From Taklimakanibacter sp049323275 (GTDB lineage Bacteria > Pseudomonadota > Alphaproteobacteria > Rhizobiales > Aestuariivirgaceae), in the NCBI GenBank assembly GCA_049323275.1, contig JBMOOM010000062.1, positions 1 through 64,000 on the forward strand: a stretch of 64,000 nucleotides of DNA, given 5' to 3'. The notes below the pieces were generated by a model. The model searched no databases, was not told the DNA's origin, and saw nothing but the letters and a program-made list of their open reading frames with translations. This document shows, one piece after another, positions 26,411 to 33,817 of the stretch. The stretch's first letter is position 1, and each line of letters begins with the position of its first letter. Position numbers and translations under genes: made by a program.

Positions 26411-27277
26411 ATGGCGACGCTCGATATCGACGATCTCAGAGCCCTGACGCTTCTCTCCGATCTCGGCAGCTTCACCCGCGCGGCCGAGGCGCTCGGCGCC
26501 ACCCAGTCGGCGGTGAGTCTCAGGCTCAAGCGGCTCGAGGAGAAGCTCGGCCGCAGGCTCGTCGAGCGCACGCCGCGCCTCGTCCAGTTCACGCCCGACG
26601 GCATCACCCTCCTCGCGCATGGCCGTTCCATCCTGCTGGCTCATGACGCCGCGCTGACGGCGCTCGACAACCAGCCCTTGCCGCCTTTGGCGATCGGCAT
26701 CAGCGATCATGTGATGGGCGATCGCCTCCCCGAGGTGCTGGCGCGTCTCACGGCGGTGCTGCCGCAATTGCGCATCTCCATCAGGATCGGCCTGTCGCGT
26801 GATCTTCTCGTGCAATTCGAGGCGGGCGCCTTCGACGCCATCCTGCTGCGCGCCGAGAACTCCCGCCCCAGGGCTGCCGACGGCGAGCCTCTGCTCGCGG
26901 ACGGGCTTGCCTGGTTCGCCGCCCCAACCTTCACCTGGAGCGCCGGGGAACCGCTGCCTCTGCTGGCGCTGGCCGCCCCTTGCGGCATTCGCGCTGCGGC
27001 GGTCAAGGCTCTGGAGAAGAAGCGCGTGCCCTGGGTCGAAAGCTTCACCGGCGGCGGGGTCATGGCGGTGGCGGCGGCGGCTTCGGCGGGTTTGGGCGTC
27101 GCCGCACTCGGCCGCACGCTGGCGCCGCCCGGCACGCGCGACGTGACCCAGCGTTTCGGCCTGCCGCCTCTGCCGGCGAGCGCCATCCTGCTGCGCTCGC
27201 ATGTCTCCGATCCGCGCCTCGCGCGGCCTTTGCGCGAATTCGCCGCGGCCGTGAAGCATGTTCTGCGCGGGCGCTGA
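26411..27277 (+). CDS. LysR-family transcriptional regulator
   Basis: A 288-residue regulator with the N-terminal LTTR helix-turn-helix (FTRAAEALGATQSAVSLRLK, about residues 18-37) and a C-terminal substrate-binding domain. It is divergent from the tautomerase gene across a 105-base AT-rich gap, the standard arrangement for a LysR regulator and its target. GAAAGATC precedes the start. Confidence 0.9.
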   Translation: MATLDIDDLRALTLLSDLGSFTRAAEALGATQSAVSLRLKRLEEKLGRRLVERTPRLVQFTPDGITLLAHGRSILLAHDAALTALDNQPLPPLAIGISDHVMGDRLPEVLARLTAVLPQLRISIRIGLSRDLLVQFEAGAFDAILLRAENSRPRAADGEPLLADGLAWFAAPTFTWSAGEPLPLLALAAPCGIRAAAVKALEKKRVPWVESFTGGGVMAVAAAASAGLGVAALGRTLAPPGTRDVTQRFGLPPLPASAILLRSHVSDPRLARPLREFAAAVKHVLRGR

Positions 27278-27308
27278 CGCACCCGGGACACTCTGCTACA
27301 ACGAGATC

Positions 27309-28685
27309 ATGCCGACCGACCTTCCTCTCGACGATCATGACGAACGCAGTTTCCTGCCCGGCCTTGGTTTGGGCGAGCAGGGCCTGCGCCTCAAGACGCT
27401 GGTGCGCCTGCGCTGGCTCGCGGTCGCCGGCCAGACGGCGGCGGTGGTGCTGGTCCATTGGCTCCTCGGCTTCGACCTGCCGGTCGGCTGGTGTCTCGCC
27501 GCCATCGCCTTGTCGGCCTGGCTCAATATCTTTCTCACCTTGCGCTGGCGCGGCAATCTGGTCACCGACCGCAATGCGGCGCTGCTGCTCGGCTATGACA
27601 TCCTGCAGCTGGCGCTTCTGCTCTATCTCACCGGCGGGCTGCAGAATCCCTTCGCCTTCCTGTTCCTCGTCCCGGTCACCGTCTCGGCGACCTCGCTGCC
27701 GATCAAATGGACCCTGTTTCTGGGCGCGCTCGCTTTCGTCTGCGCCAGCTTCCTCGCCTATGATCATCTGCCGCTGCCCTGGTTCGCCGAAGCACCGCTC
27801 GAGCTGCCGGCCATCTACATCCTCGGCATGTGGACGGCGCTGGTGAGCGGTGTCGTCTTCTCCGCCATCTATGCGCGCCGCATCGCCGAGGAAGCGCGCC
27901 AGATGTCGGCGGCGCTTTCCGCCACCGAGCTGGTGCTGGCGCGCGAGCAGCGGCTGTCGGCGCTCGACGGACTTGCCGCCGCGGCCGCCCATGAGCTCGG
28001 CACGCCGCTCGCCACCATCGCCCTCGTCGCCAAGGAATTGAAGCGCGAATTGCCGCAAGGCGGCCACACCGGCGAGGATATCGACCTGCTGATCAGCCAG
28101 GCGGCGCGCTGCCGCGAGATCCTGTCCCGTCTCGCCAATCGCGACACGCCGGCCGACGCGATCCTGGCCCAGGCCAAATTGCCGGTGATGCTCGAGGACA
28201 TCGTGGCGCCCTTGCGCGGCTCCGACGTCACCATCGCGGTCGATGCCCATTCAGCCGATGACGGCAGGCCGAAGCTCGACGGCGAGCCCGTCTTCGAGCG
28301 CAATCCCGCCATCACTTACGGCCTCGGCAATCTGATCGAGAATGCCGCCGATTTCGCCGCGACGCGCGTCGATGTCGAGGCGCGCTGGTCGGCGAGCGAC
28401 ATCACCATCACGGTGCGCGACGACGGGCCGGGCTTCTCGCAGGACATCATCGACCGGCTGGGCGATCCGTTCGTCACCTCGCGTAAGGGCTACGGGCCGG
28501 GCGATTCCGGCGACGCGGCGGGACGCCATGAAGGCATGGGCCTCGGCTTTTTCATCGCCAAGACGCTGCTCGAGCGCTCCGGCGCCCAGGTGGCGCTCGC
28601 CAACCGCACCTATCCCGACCATGGCGCCAGCGTGCGCATTTCCTGGCCGCGCGCGAGGGTCGACGTGGCCCTGCGTAAACCCTAA
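27309..28685 (+). CDS. regB: Redox-sensing histidine kinase RegB/PrrB/ActS
   Basis: A 458-residue membrane kinase with about six N-terminal transmembrane segments. The conserved GGLQNPF heptapeptide (about residues 110-116) is the quinone-binding loop of RegB proteins. The H-box is AAHELGTPLATIALVAKEL (His about residue 225). AARCREIL carries the cysteine corresponding to the redox-active Cys of Rhodobacter RegB. The ATPase domain has N (LIENAADF), DDGPGF and GMGLGFFIAK. Start 27309 is used; the frame is open from 27258 within the end of lysR. regA follows. Confidence 0.93.
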   Translation: MPTDLPLDDHDERSFLPGLGLGEQGLRLKTLVRLRWLAVAGQTAAVVLVHWLLGFDLPVGWCLAAIALSAWLNIFLTLRWRGNLVTDRNAALLLGYDILQLALLLYLTGGLQNPFAFLFLVPVTVSATSLPIKWTLFLGALAFVCASFLAYDHLPLPWFAEAPLELPAIYILGMWTALVSGVVFSAIYARRIAEEARQMSAALSATELVLAREQRLSALDGLAAAAAHELGTPLATIALVAKELKRELPQGGHTGEDIDLLISQAARCREILSRLANRDTPADAILAQAKLPVMLEDIVAPLRGSDVTIAVDAHSADDGRPKLDGEPVFERNPAITYGLGNLIENAADFAATRVDVEARWSASDITITVRDDGPGFSQDIIDRLGDPFVTSRKGYGPGDSGDAAGRHEGMGLGFFIAKTLLERSGAQVALANRTYPDHGASVRISWPRARVDVALRKP

Positions 28686-28750
28686 TGTTCCTATAGTTTG
28701 AGGTGGGACAAGTTCCCCCCTATAAGAGGGCCCGAAAGGACCGAATCTTG

Positions 28751-29296
28751 ATGACCGAACCGAACTTGCCGCAGGATCTGACGCTGCTCCTGGTGGATGA
28801 CGACAAGCCCTTTCTGACCAGGCTTGCCCGCGCCATGGAAACGCGCGGCTTTGTCGTGCGCATGGCCGAGACGGTGGCCGAGGGTATCGAGCAGGTCAGG
28901 AAAGAGCCGCCGGGTTATGCGGTGGTCGATCTGCGGCTGGGCGACGGCAACGGTCTCGACGTGATCGAGGCGCTGCACCGCTCCAGGCCCGACGCCCGCG
29001 CCGTGGTGCTGACCGGCTATGGCAATATCGCCACCGCCGTCACCGCGGTGAAGCTCGGAGCCATCGATTATCTGGCCAAGCCCGCCGATGCCGACGCCGT
29101 CTACAGCGCGCTCACCGGCTCGGGCGGGGCGCGTGCGGCATTGCCGGAAAATCCGATGTCGGCCGACCGGGTGCGCTGGGAGCACATTCAGCGTGTCTAT
29201 GAATTATGCAACCGCAATGTCTCGGAGACGGCGCGCCGGCTCAACATGCACCGCCGCACCTTGCAGCGCATCCTCGCCAAGCGGGCGCCTAAATAA
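28751..29296 (+). CDS. regA: Redox response regulator RegA/PrrA/ActR
   Basis: A 181-residue response regulator. The receiver domain has an acidic pocket LLVDDDKPF (about 14-22), phospho-acceptor Asp in VVDLRLGDG (about 61) and Lys in YLAKPADAD. The C-terminal Fis-type helix-turn-helix, NVSETARRLNMHRRTLQRIL, is the near-invariant DNA-binding motif of this family. The start 28751 follows GAAAGGACCG. With RegB it controls electron-transport, fixation and respiratory genes in response to redox state. Confidence 0.94.
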   Translation: MTEPNLPQDLTLLLVDDDKPFLTRLARAMETRGFVVRMAETVAEGIEQVRKEPPGYAVVDLRLGDGNGLDVIEALHRSRPDARAVVLTGYGNIATAVTAVKLGAIDYLAKPADADAVYSALTGSGGARAALPENPMSADRVRWEHIQRVYELCNRNVSETARRLNMHRRTLQRILAKRAPK

Positions 29297-29380
29297 CGTC
29301 CGCGGTCGGCCCGCGCGCCGTGCGTATGAGAACCCGTCCGCGATACTTTCTCACCTGGGCCATAGACAGGGCCGCGGCAT

Positions 29381-29800
29381 CTACGAACGCCGCTGAAACT
29401 CTGCATCGAGCTTCGCAATGAGGCTCTTGCCCTGCTTGGGGTCGACCGCCTCAAGGATAGCGTCCAGCTTGGCTTCCTTGCGGTCGTCGCCTTCTTTCGA
29501 TTGCGGCGAGCCGATATGCAGCAGGAAGGCAAGGCCGGCGACCTGCCAGATGAGTTGAAGAAACTCGGACTGCCAATTCTCCAATGTGTCCCGCATCATT
29601 TCGATGACGTAGCCGCTGACCGAAACCTCGGTGTCGTGTGCAGCTTGCTCATTCACATAGGCAAACCATCCGAAGAACCAGTGTCCCGCCAGGGATAACG
29701 CCAGAAACGCGCCAGTGAAATACAGGAACCCATAACGGCCAAATTTCAGATCCGAAAGCGCATGCTTCCGCTCGGATTTGCCTTTGGAGCGTGCCGCCAT
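29381..29800 (-). CDS. DUF6766 family membrane protein
   Basis: A 139-residue protein with two hydrophobic segments (GRYGFLYFTGAFLALSLAGH and FLQLIWQVAGLAFLLHIGSP) and a charged helical tail. I match it to DUF6766, small membrane proteins often found beside stress and catalase genes; the assignment is from memory of the family. It starts 5 bases after the catalase-fusion stop, so it is co-transcribed with it. Confidence 0.75.
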   Translation of the reverse strand: MAARSKGKSERKHALSDLKFGRYGFLYFTGAFLALSLAGHWFFGWFAYVNEQAAHDTEVSVSGYVIEMMRDTLENWQSEFLQLIWQVAGLAFLLHIGSPQSKEGDDRKEAKLDAILEAVDPKQGKSLIAKLDAEFQRRS

Positions 29801-29805
29801 GGAGT

Positions 29806-31071
29806 CTACTCAACCGGCTCCGGCATCTTGGCTATCGAAATCAGCGGTCGGGCAATCTGATCCAGCAGCATGTCGGCGCTGCCTTCCTCGCCAAGGCTCA
29901 GCTGCAGCAGCTGGACAACCTCGGCATTGTGCAGCTGAAAAGCGAGGTTCCGTGCCGCCGTGTAGGCCGCGATTTCATAGTGCTCGATCTTGTGCGCGGC
30001 GCCGATCAAGGCGATGTCGGCCGCGATGTCATTGGCCTTCTTGCCCTTCGCCATTACTTCGTCGCCTTCTTCGATGAGCCCCATCATGCCCTTGCAGGGC
30101 TTGGGACGCGCCGAGACCTCGAGGAGCTCAAGAGCCTGCGTGAGCCGCTCCACATGCGTCTCCGTCTCGGCGAGATGGGTCATGAGGGCGTTCTTCAGCT
30201 GAACCGACCTTGCGGCGTCGGCCATCTTGGGAAGCGCTTTCACCAGCTGCTTCTCAGCGTGGAGCAAATCGCGGAGATTGTCGCCGAGGACTTCGGCAAT
30301 GGCCTCTTCGTCGCGGGGGCTGGAGCTCTCCCGCGCAAGCTGGTCGGTCGATCCTTCGACCTCGCCGCTGCTGAATGCCGGTGCGTTGACGATTTCCCAT
30401 GAATCGCCTTCGTTCCACGGGCCACGCGCGTCGAACTCTCCATGGTCGCCTTCGCCGGTCGAGTCGTTGAAATACTGGTTTATGAGGCCCTCGGTGGCGG
30501 CGATTTTTCCGATGGAGAATCTCGGCTTTTCCATGCTCTCGAGCGCCGCCGTGAATGCCTTCATATGGGTGATTTCACGGCTCATGAGAAACTGCAGGGC
30601 GTCCTTTGAGCCGGCGTCGTCGCAGAAGTTGATCAGCCGTTCATAGACGATCTTGGCGCGGGCCTCTGCCGCAATATTGCTCCTGAGATCCACATCGAGC
30701 TCGCCCGTGATCTTCAGGTAATCGGCCGTCCACGGATTGCCCATCGAGTTGAAGAGATTGACGCCGCCGCCGCCCGCGATGGCGATCAAGGGGTCGGCCT
30801 CGGCGGCATCCCTTCGGAATTTCATCGGCGCGAGATGCATGCGGGCAAGGGAGCCGACGATTTCGAGGTGGCTCAGCTCCTCCGTCCCAATATCCATGAG
30901 GAGGTCCTTGCGAGCGGCATCCTCGCAATTCAATCCCTGAATCGAGTATTGCATGGCGGCGGCAAGCTCACCATTGGCCCCGCCAAACTGTTCGAGCAGC
31001 ATGTTGCCGAAATGCGGGTCAGGCTCATCGACGCGGACTGTGTACATGAGCTTCTTGACGTGATGATACAT
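29806..31071 (-). CDS. Manganese catalase fused to a DUF892 (YciF-like) ferritin-like domain
   Basis: A 421-residue protein with two four-helix-bundle domains. Residues 1-245 are a dimanganese catalase: E in LLEQFGGANGELAAAM, the E-x2-H pair TEELSHLEIV, AEARAKIVYERL and SREITHMKAF supply the metal ligands. Residues 262-415 match DUF892/YciE-YciF (LRDLLHAEKQLVKALPKMAD, HLAETETHVERL, IEHYEIAAYTAAR, LGEEGSAD). Both act on peroxide or iron in the cytosol, and the usual catalase is unfused (about 275-300 residues). The linker at about 215-262 is acidic and Gly/Ser-rich. Its gene follows the 59-residue repeat-protein gene and precedes DUF6766. Confidence 0.9.
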   Translation of the reverse strand: MYHHVKKLMYTVRVDEPDPHFGNMLLEQFGGANGELAAAMQYSIQGLNCEDAARKDLLMDIGTEELSHLEIVGSLARMHLAPMKFRRDAAEADPLIAIAGGGGVNLFNSMGNPWTADYLKITGELDVDLRSNIAAEARAKIVYERLINFCDDAGSKDALQFLMSREITHMKAFTAALESMEKPRFSIGKIAATEGLINQYFNDSTGEGDHGEFDARGPWNEGDSWEIVNAPAFSSGEVEGSTDQLARESSSPRDEEAIAEVLGDNLRDLLHAEKQLVKALPKMADAARSVQLKNALMTHLAETETHVERLTQALELLEVSARPKPCKGMMGLIEEGDEVMAKGKKANDIAADIALIGAAHKIEHYEIAAYTAARNLAFQLHNAEVVQLLQLSLGEEGSADMLLDQIARPLISIAKMPEPVE

Positions 31072-31108
31072 GATGCGCTCCGCCTATCTGGACTTGCCTG
31101 AAAATAGA

Positions 31109-31136
31109 GCGGCCCACCGAATGACCGGTGGGCCGC
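31109..31136 (-). terminator. Rho-independent terminator after the Gln/Arg/Gly repeat gene
   Basis: Perfect 11-bp inverted repeat GCGGCCCACCG/CGGTGGGCCGC with a 6-base loop, followed on the minus strand by TCTATTTTC. It lies between the 59-residue gene and the catalase fusion, so the small gene may be a separate or attenuated transcript. Confidence 0.75.
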
Positions 31137-31142
31137 CAACAA

Positions 31143-31322
31143 TCACTCCTGCTGTTCCTGCCGGCCGCCTTCCTGTTCCTGCCGGCCGCCACGCTGCTCC
31201 TGCCGGTCTCCCTGCTGCTGCTGCCGGCCGCCGCGCTGTTCCTGTTCCTGTTGCTGATCGCCGCGCTGCTGCTGTCCGCCCTGCTGCTCTTGGCCCTGCT
31301 GGCCGCGTTGCTCATTGTTCAT
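31143..31322 (-). CDS. 59-residue Gln/Arg/Gly/Glu repeat protein (hydrophilin-like)
   Basis: Reading 31322 to 31143 gives a 59-residue protein made almost only of Q, G, R and E, with a few D and N and no hydrophobic residue after the initiator Met. The second half is a heptad-like tandem repeat: RQQQQGD, RQEQRGG, RQEQEGG, RQEQQE, encoded by 21-bp repeats. The ribosome site AAGAGGAG lies 8 bases before ATG, an EcfG-type promoter 40 bases before it, and a terminator after the stop, so every transcription signal is present. Such composition is that of hydrophilins/disordered desiccation-type proteins. The function is inferred only. Confidence 0.7.
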   Translation of the reverse strand: MNNEQRGQQGQEQQGGQQQRGDQQQEQEQRGGRQQQQGDRQEQRGGRQEQEGGRQEQQE

Positions 31323-31361
31323 CGAGAACTCCTCTTGCGGACCACCATGGTCCGGCGACCC

Positions 31362-31387
31362 AACACGAAGCGCTTACGGAAGGTTCC
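31362..31387 (-). promoter_or_regulatory. EcfG-type (general stress sigma) promoter of the repeat-protein gene
   Basis: On the minus strand GGAAC (31383-31387) is separated by 18 bases from GTT (31362-31364; TGTT after 17). The alphaproteobacterial EcfG consensus is GGAAC-N16/17-CGTT. The start codon lies 40 bases downstream. The promoter at 32454-32479 has the same spacing and the same T in place of C. Confidence 0.65.
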
Positions 31388-31396
31388 TATTCATAT

Positions 31397-31966
31397 TCAT
31401 ACGATCCCAGCTATGAGCCCGCGCGCGAGCGCTTCTTCGGCAGATAGGTAGAGGTTCGTGCTCGCGTGCTGCTGGATTTCCTCCAAGGGCAGCGAGCTTC
31501 CGGCGACGAGATCCTTGAAACCCTGCAGCTCAAGATCGATTCCATGCTCGATTTCGCGGGTGTTTGCTGCCGCAACTTTCTGAGCCGCCTTGAGCGGCGA
31601 CTGCGTCATATGATCGATGGTCAGCTTTCTTTCGTGAATCAGGAGAGTGGTGGCCTTGCCGAGATAGCGTCGTTGCGCTGGGAAGCCGCTCAGGATCGTG
31701 ATGCCGGCCGAATAGACTATGGTCATTCCCAGGAAATAGAACTCTCGCGGGCTGTAGTCGCGCGCCAGCCTTATTTGCTGCGCAATGCGCGCGCCGATGT
31801 CGGCGTCGCCGCCCTGAGTCATGAGCTCAAGCAAGACCGGTCCGGCCTCGTCCTTGTTCAACGCGCTGTCGAGCTGGTTGAAGAACGATTCCATCATTTC
31901 CTTGCCTACTTCACCCGCTAGGCGGATCTGTGGTCGCAAGGGATCAAAGGGGAGAGAGTGAGCCAA
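31397..31966 (-). CDS. Divergent ClpP-like serine protease (S14)
   Basis: A 189-residue ClpP-fold protein. The nucleophile Ser is in TIVYSAGITILSG (about residue 86) and the His in TLLIHERK (about residue 110). The third position, Asp in ERDRFLSA of canonical ClpP, is Asn here (STNLYLSA), so catalysis may be altered. The N-terminal axial loop is also unlike ClpP. No ATPase partner is adjacent. It follows the DUF892 gene by 19 bases in one unit under an EcfG-type promoter, suggesting a stress-specific protease. It may be related to the non-Clp-dependent S14 proteins; which one is uncertain. Confidence 0.82.
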   Translation of the reverse strand: MAHSLPFDPLRPQIRLAGEVGKEMMESFFNQLDSALNKDEAGPVLLELMTQGGDADIGARIAQQIRLARDYSPREFYFLGMTIVYSAGITILSGFPAQRRYLGKATTLLIHERKLTIDHMTQSPLKAAQKVAAANTREIEHGIDLELQGFKDLVAGSSLPLEEIQQHASTNLYLSAEEALARGLIAGIV

Positions 31967-31985
31967 AGCCGCGTGACCGAGATGA

Positions 31986-32375
31986 TCAATGTTTCGCGGT
32001 GACGCCGGCGTCTTCGCGCTGGAGATGTTTCGCGGTCAGACTGTCGATGCGCTCGGTGATCCATCGGGCCATCTCTTCCTCCTCGTGGAGATTTTGAGCG
32101 CACACCGATGCAGTTTCGTTGTCGCCGGCCGGTTCGGCAGCCTTGACCAGCACACGGCAGGCGGCACTCTTCATCGCCTCAAAGTTGCGTCTCCCGATGC
32201 ACTCCCGGACGCGCTCCGGGCGCCGCCTCGTTTCCTTGAAGTGGCTTGCTGCACGTTGCTTGGGCGCCTGATAGCGATCCAGCCGATCCGCGAAGCCGCA
32301 GAGCATCGTTGCCGCCTGTTCCTCGGCAGGGCCGTCGCGCAACCATTCCACCAGACGTTCTTCGGCCTTCGTCAT
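31986..32375 (-). CDS. DUF892 (YciE/YciF) ferritin-like protein, internally shortened
   Basis: A 129-residue protein starting at ATG 32375 (GGAAAGGA upstream). It matches DUF892: TKAEERLVEWLRDGPAEEQA, HFKETRRRPERVRECIGRR, then directly NFEAMKSAACRVLVKAAEPA and EEEEMARWITERI. Full-length relatives have about 160-170 residues with about 40-45 residues between CIKRR and FENFE; that segment is missing in frame. The four-helix bundle may be incomplete or remodelled. It is first in the unit with the ClpP-like gene. Confidence 0.78.
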   Translation of the reverse strand: MTKAEERLVEWLRDGPAEEQAATMLCGFADRLDRYQAPKQRAASHFKETRRRPERVRECIGRRNFEAMKSAACRVLVKAAEPAGDNETASVCAQNLHEEEEMARWITERIDSLTAKHLQREDAGVTAKH

Positions 32376-32453
32376 TATTTTTCCTTTCCAAGCGACGAAA
32401 TCGATTGAGAGGAGGAACCGGGGCCTGGAATCCGTCGCCACAGTTCATGTGCG

Positions 32454-32479
32454 AACAGCCAGGAGATCGGCTTTGTTCC
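32454..32479 (-). promoter_or_regulatory. EcfG-type promoter of the DUF892-ClpP unit
   Basis: On the minus strand GGAAC (32475-32479) is followed after 18 bases by GTT (32454-32456; TGTT after 17). The DUF892 start codon is about 80 bases downstream. Confidence 0.6.
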
Positions 32480-32603
32480 AATGAGGGGGGCGGCTCGGGC
32501 CGGAAATATCGTTTGTCGTCCCGCTTCAATGGACGGGTCGACGGCCTCGCCAATGGGGCCTGCTGGCCGCCCGTCCGCTCAACTCTGCTGTATCCGGGGA
32601 GAG

Positions 32604-33071
32604 CTACAGCCTCTCCGGATCGTACAGCCCGTGCAGCCTGAGCGCCGCCGAACGGGCGAAGCTCAGCGTCATGGCCTTGCGCCGCGACGCATGCAGGAGA
32701 TGCTCGGCCGGATCGCGCTGGACTTCCGCCCCCCAGGCATCGGCGATGATCAGCCCGGCCTCCGCCGGCATGATCTCAGGCGCGAGATCGGTGGTGATGG
32801 CGAAATAGAGCCGGTCGCAGAAATCGCGATATTCCGGCCATTTGAGATCGGCGCGGAAATCCTCCAGCGACGATTTGATCTCGACGATCCAGATCTGACC
32901 CGAGGGCGAGAGGCCGATGACGTCGACGCGCCGGCCTGACGCGAGGGTGAACTCGGTCAGGGTCGCGAAGCCCGCCGCGCGCAGATGCCGGCACACCCCC
33001 TTCTGGATGGCGGCGGCGGTCTGCGACTGGCGCCCGTCGGGGCGGATCTGCGGGTTAATCGAAGGTAGCAT
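32604..33071 (-). CDS. mmcB: MmcB-family DNA repair protein
   Basis: A 155-residue restriction-endonuclease-fold protein. It has the PD-(D/E)xK-type core RRVDVIGL...IWIVEIKSS (Asp about 50, Glu-x-Lys about 67-69), followed by DFRADLKWPEYRDFCDRLYFA. In Caulobacter MmcB is a LexA-controlled, mitomycin-C-induced repair factor. No LexA box (GTTC-N7-GTTC) was seen in the 180 bases upstream. It stands alone. Confidence 0.88.
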   Translation of the reverse strand: MLPSINPQIRPDGRQSQTAAAIQKGVCRHLRAAGFATLTEFTLASGRRVDVIGLSPSGQIWIVEIKSSLEDFRADLKWPEYRDFCDRLYFAITTDLAPEIMPAEAGLIIADAWGAEVQRDPAEHLLHASRRKAMTLSFARSAALRLHGLYDPERL

Positions 33072-33185
33072 GGGCGGCGCTCAAATCAGGCTTTTGCCTC
33101 GCGGGCTTTGCCTCTAATGTTTCGCCTCAAATCACCGACCCGGTCAACCCGGGCGACAGCGGTGGACGGCACGCTGCTGACAAAA

Positions 33186-33231
33186 GGGCAAATCCCGTCA
33201 AAGTTGAAGACTTTGGCGACAAGGGTTTGCC
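33186..33231. repeat. Palindromic repeat copy 2 (CAAAGTTGAAGACTTTG family)
   Basis: GGGCAAATCCCGTCAAAGT and ACTTTGGCGACAAGGGTTTGCCC form a nested hairpin around TGAAG. It is a near-identical inverted copy of 17399-17437. It lies about 25 bases upstream of the TRAP small-permease start and could fold in its leader. Confidence 0.65.
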
Positions 33232-33253
33232 CAAAGAAGGGGAAAATTACAGG

Positions 33254-33802
33254 ATGGGCGGATTACTCGCTCTGAGCCGCGGGATCGATGCGGTCACGGC
33301 CTTTATCGGCCGTCACGTCATATGGCTGATTCTGGCTGCCATTCTCATCAGCTCCATCAACGCCATCATTCGCAAGGCTTTCGACATGAGCTCGAATGCC
33401 TGGCTCGAATTGCAATGGTATCTGTTCGGCGCCGTCTTCATGGTGGCCGCCGCCTATACGCTGCAGAAGAACGAGCATATCCGCATCGACATCATTTCCG
33501 GCCGGCTGTCGCAGAACGCCCGCAACTGGATCGACCTCGCCGGCCATGTGCTGATGCTGCTGCCTTTCACGGCGCTGATGATCTATGAGAGCACGCCCTT
33601 CGTCCTGAGCGCCATCCGCTCGGGCGAGATGTCGGGCTCGGCCGGCGGCCTCATCATCTGGCCGGCGCGTGCCTTCATCCTCGCCGGCTTCTTCCTGCTT
33701 TTCCTGCAGGGCATATCCGAGCTGATCAAGCGTATCGCTATCATGCGCGGACTGATCGCCGACCCGCATGCGGGGCAAGGCCATCACGCGCCGCTCGAAT
33801 AA
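33254..33802 (+). CDS. TRAP transporter small permease (DctQ/TakQ-like)
   Basis: A 182-residue, four-helix membrane subunit of a sodium-driven TRAP uptake system. The family stretch SNAWLELQWYLFGAVFMVAAA and the short AYTLQKNEHIRIDI motif are present. ATG 33254 is preferred; an in-frame TTG lies 27 bases upstream. The large subunit follows after 15 bases. Confidence 0.92.
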   Translation: MGGLLALSRGIDAVTAFIGRHVIWLILAAILISSINAIIRKAFDMSSNAWLELQWYLFGAVFMVAAAYTLQKNEHIRIDIISGRLSQNARNWIDLAGHVLMLLPFTALMIYESTPFVLSAIRSGEMSGSAGGLIIWPARAFILAGFFLLFLQGISELIKRIAIMRGLIADPHAGQGHHAPLE

Positions 33803-33817
33803 GGGGAAGAGATCGTC

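Noticed and set aside
31128..31451. Leu/Ala-rich 107-codon plus-strand frame opposite the repeat protein
   Set aside because: It is the complement of Gln/Glu/Arg codons, has no ribosome site, and runs into the antisense of the ClpP-like gene.
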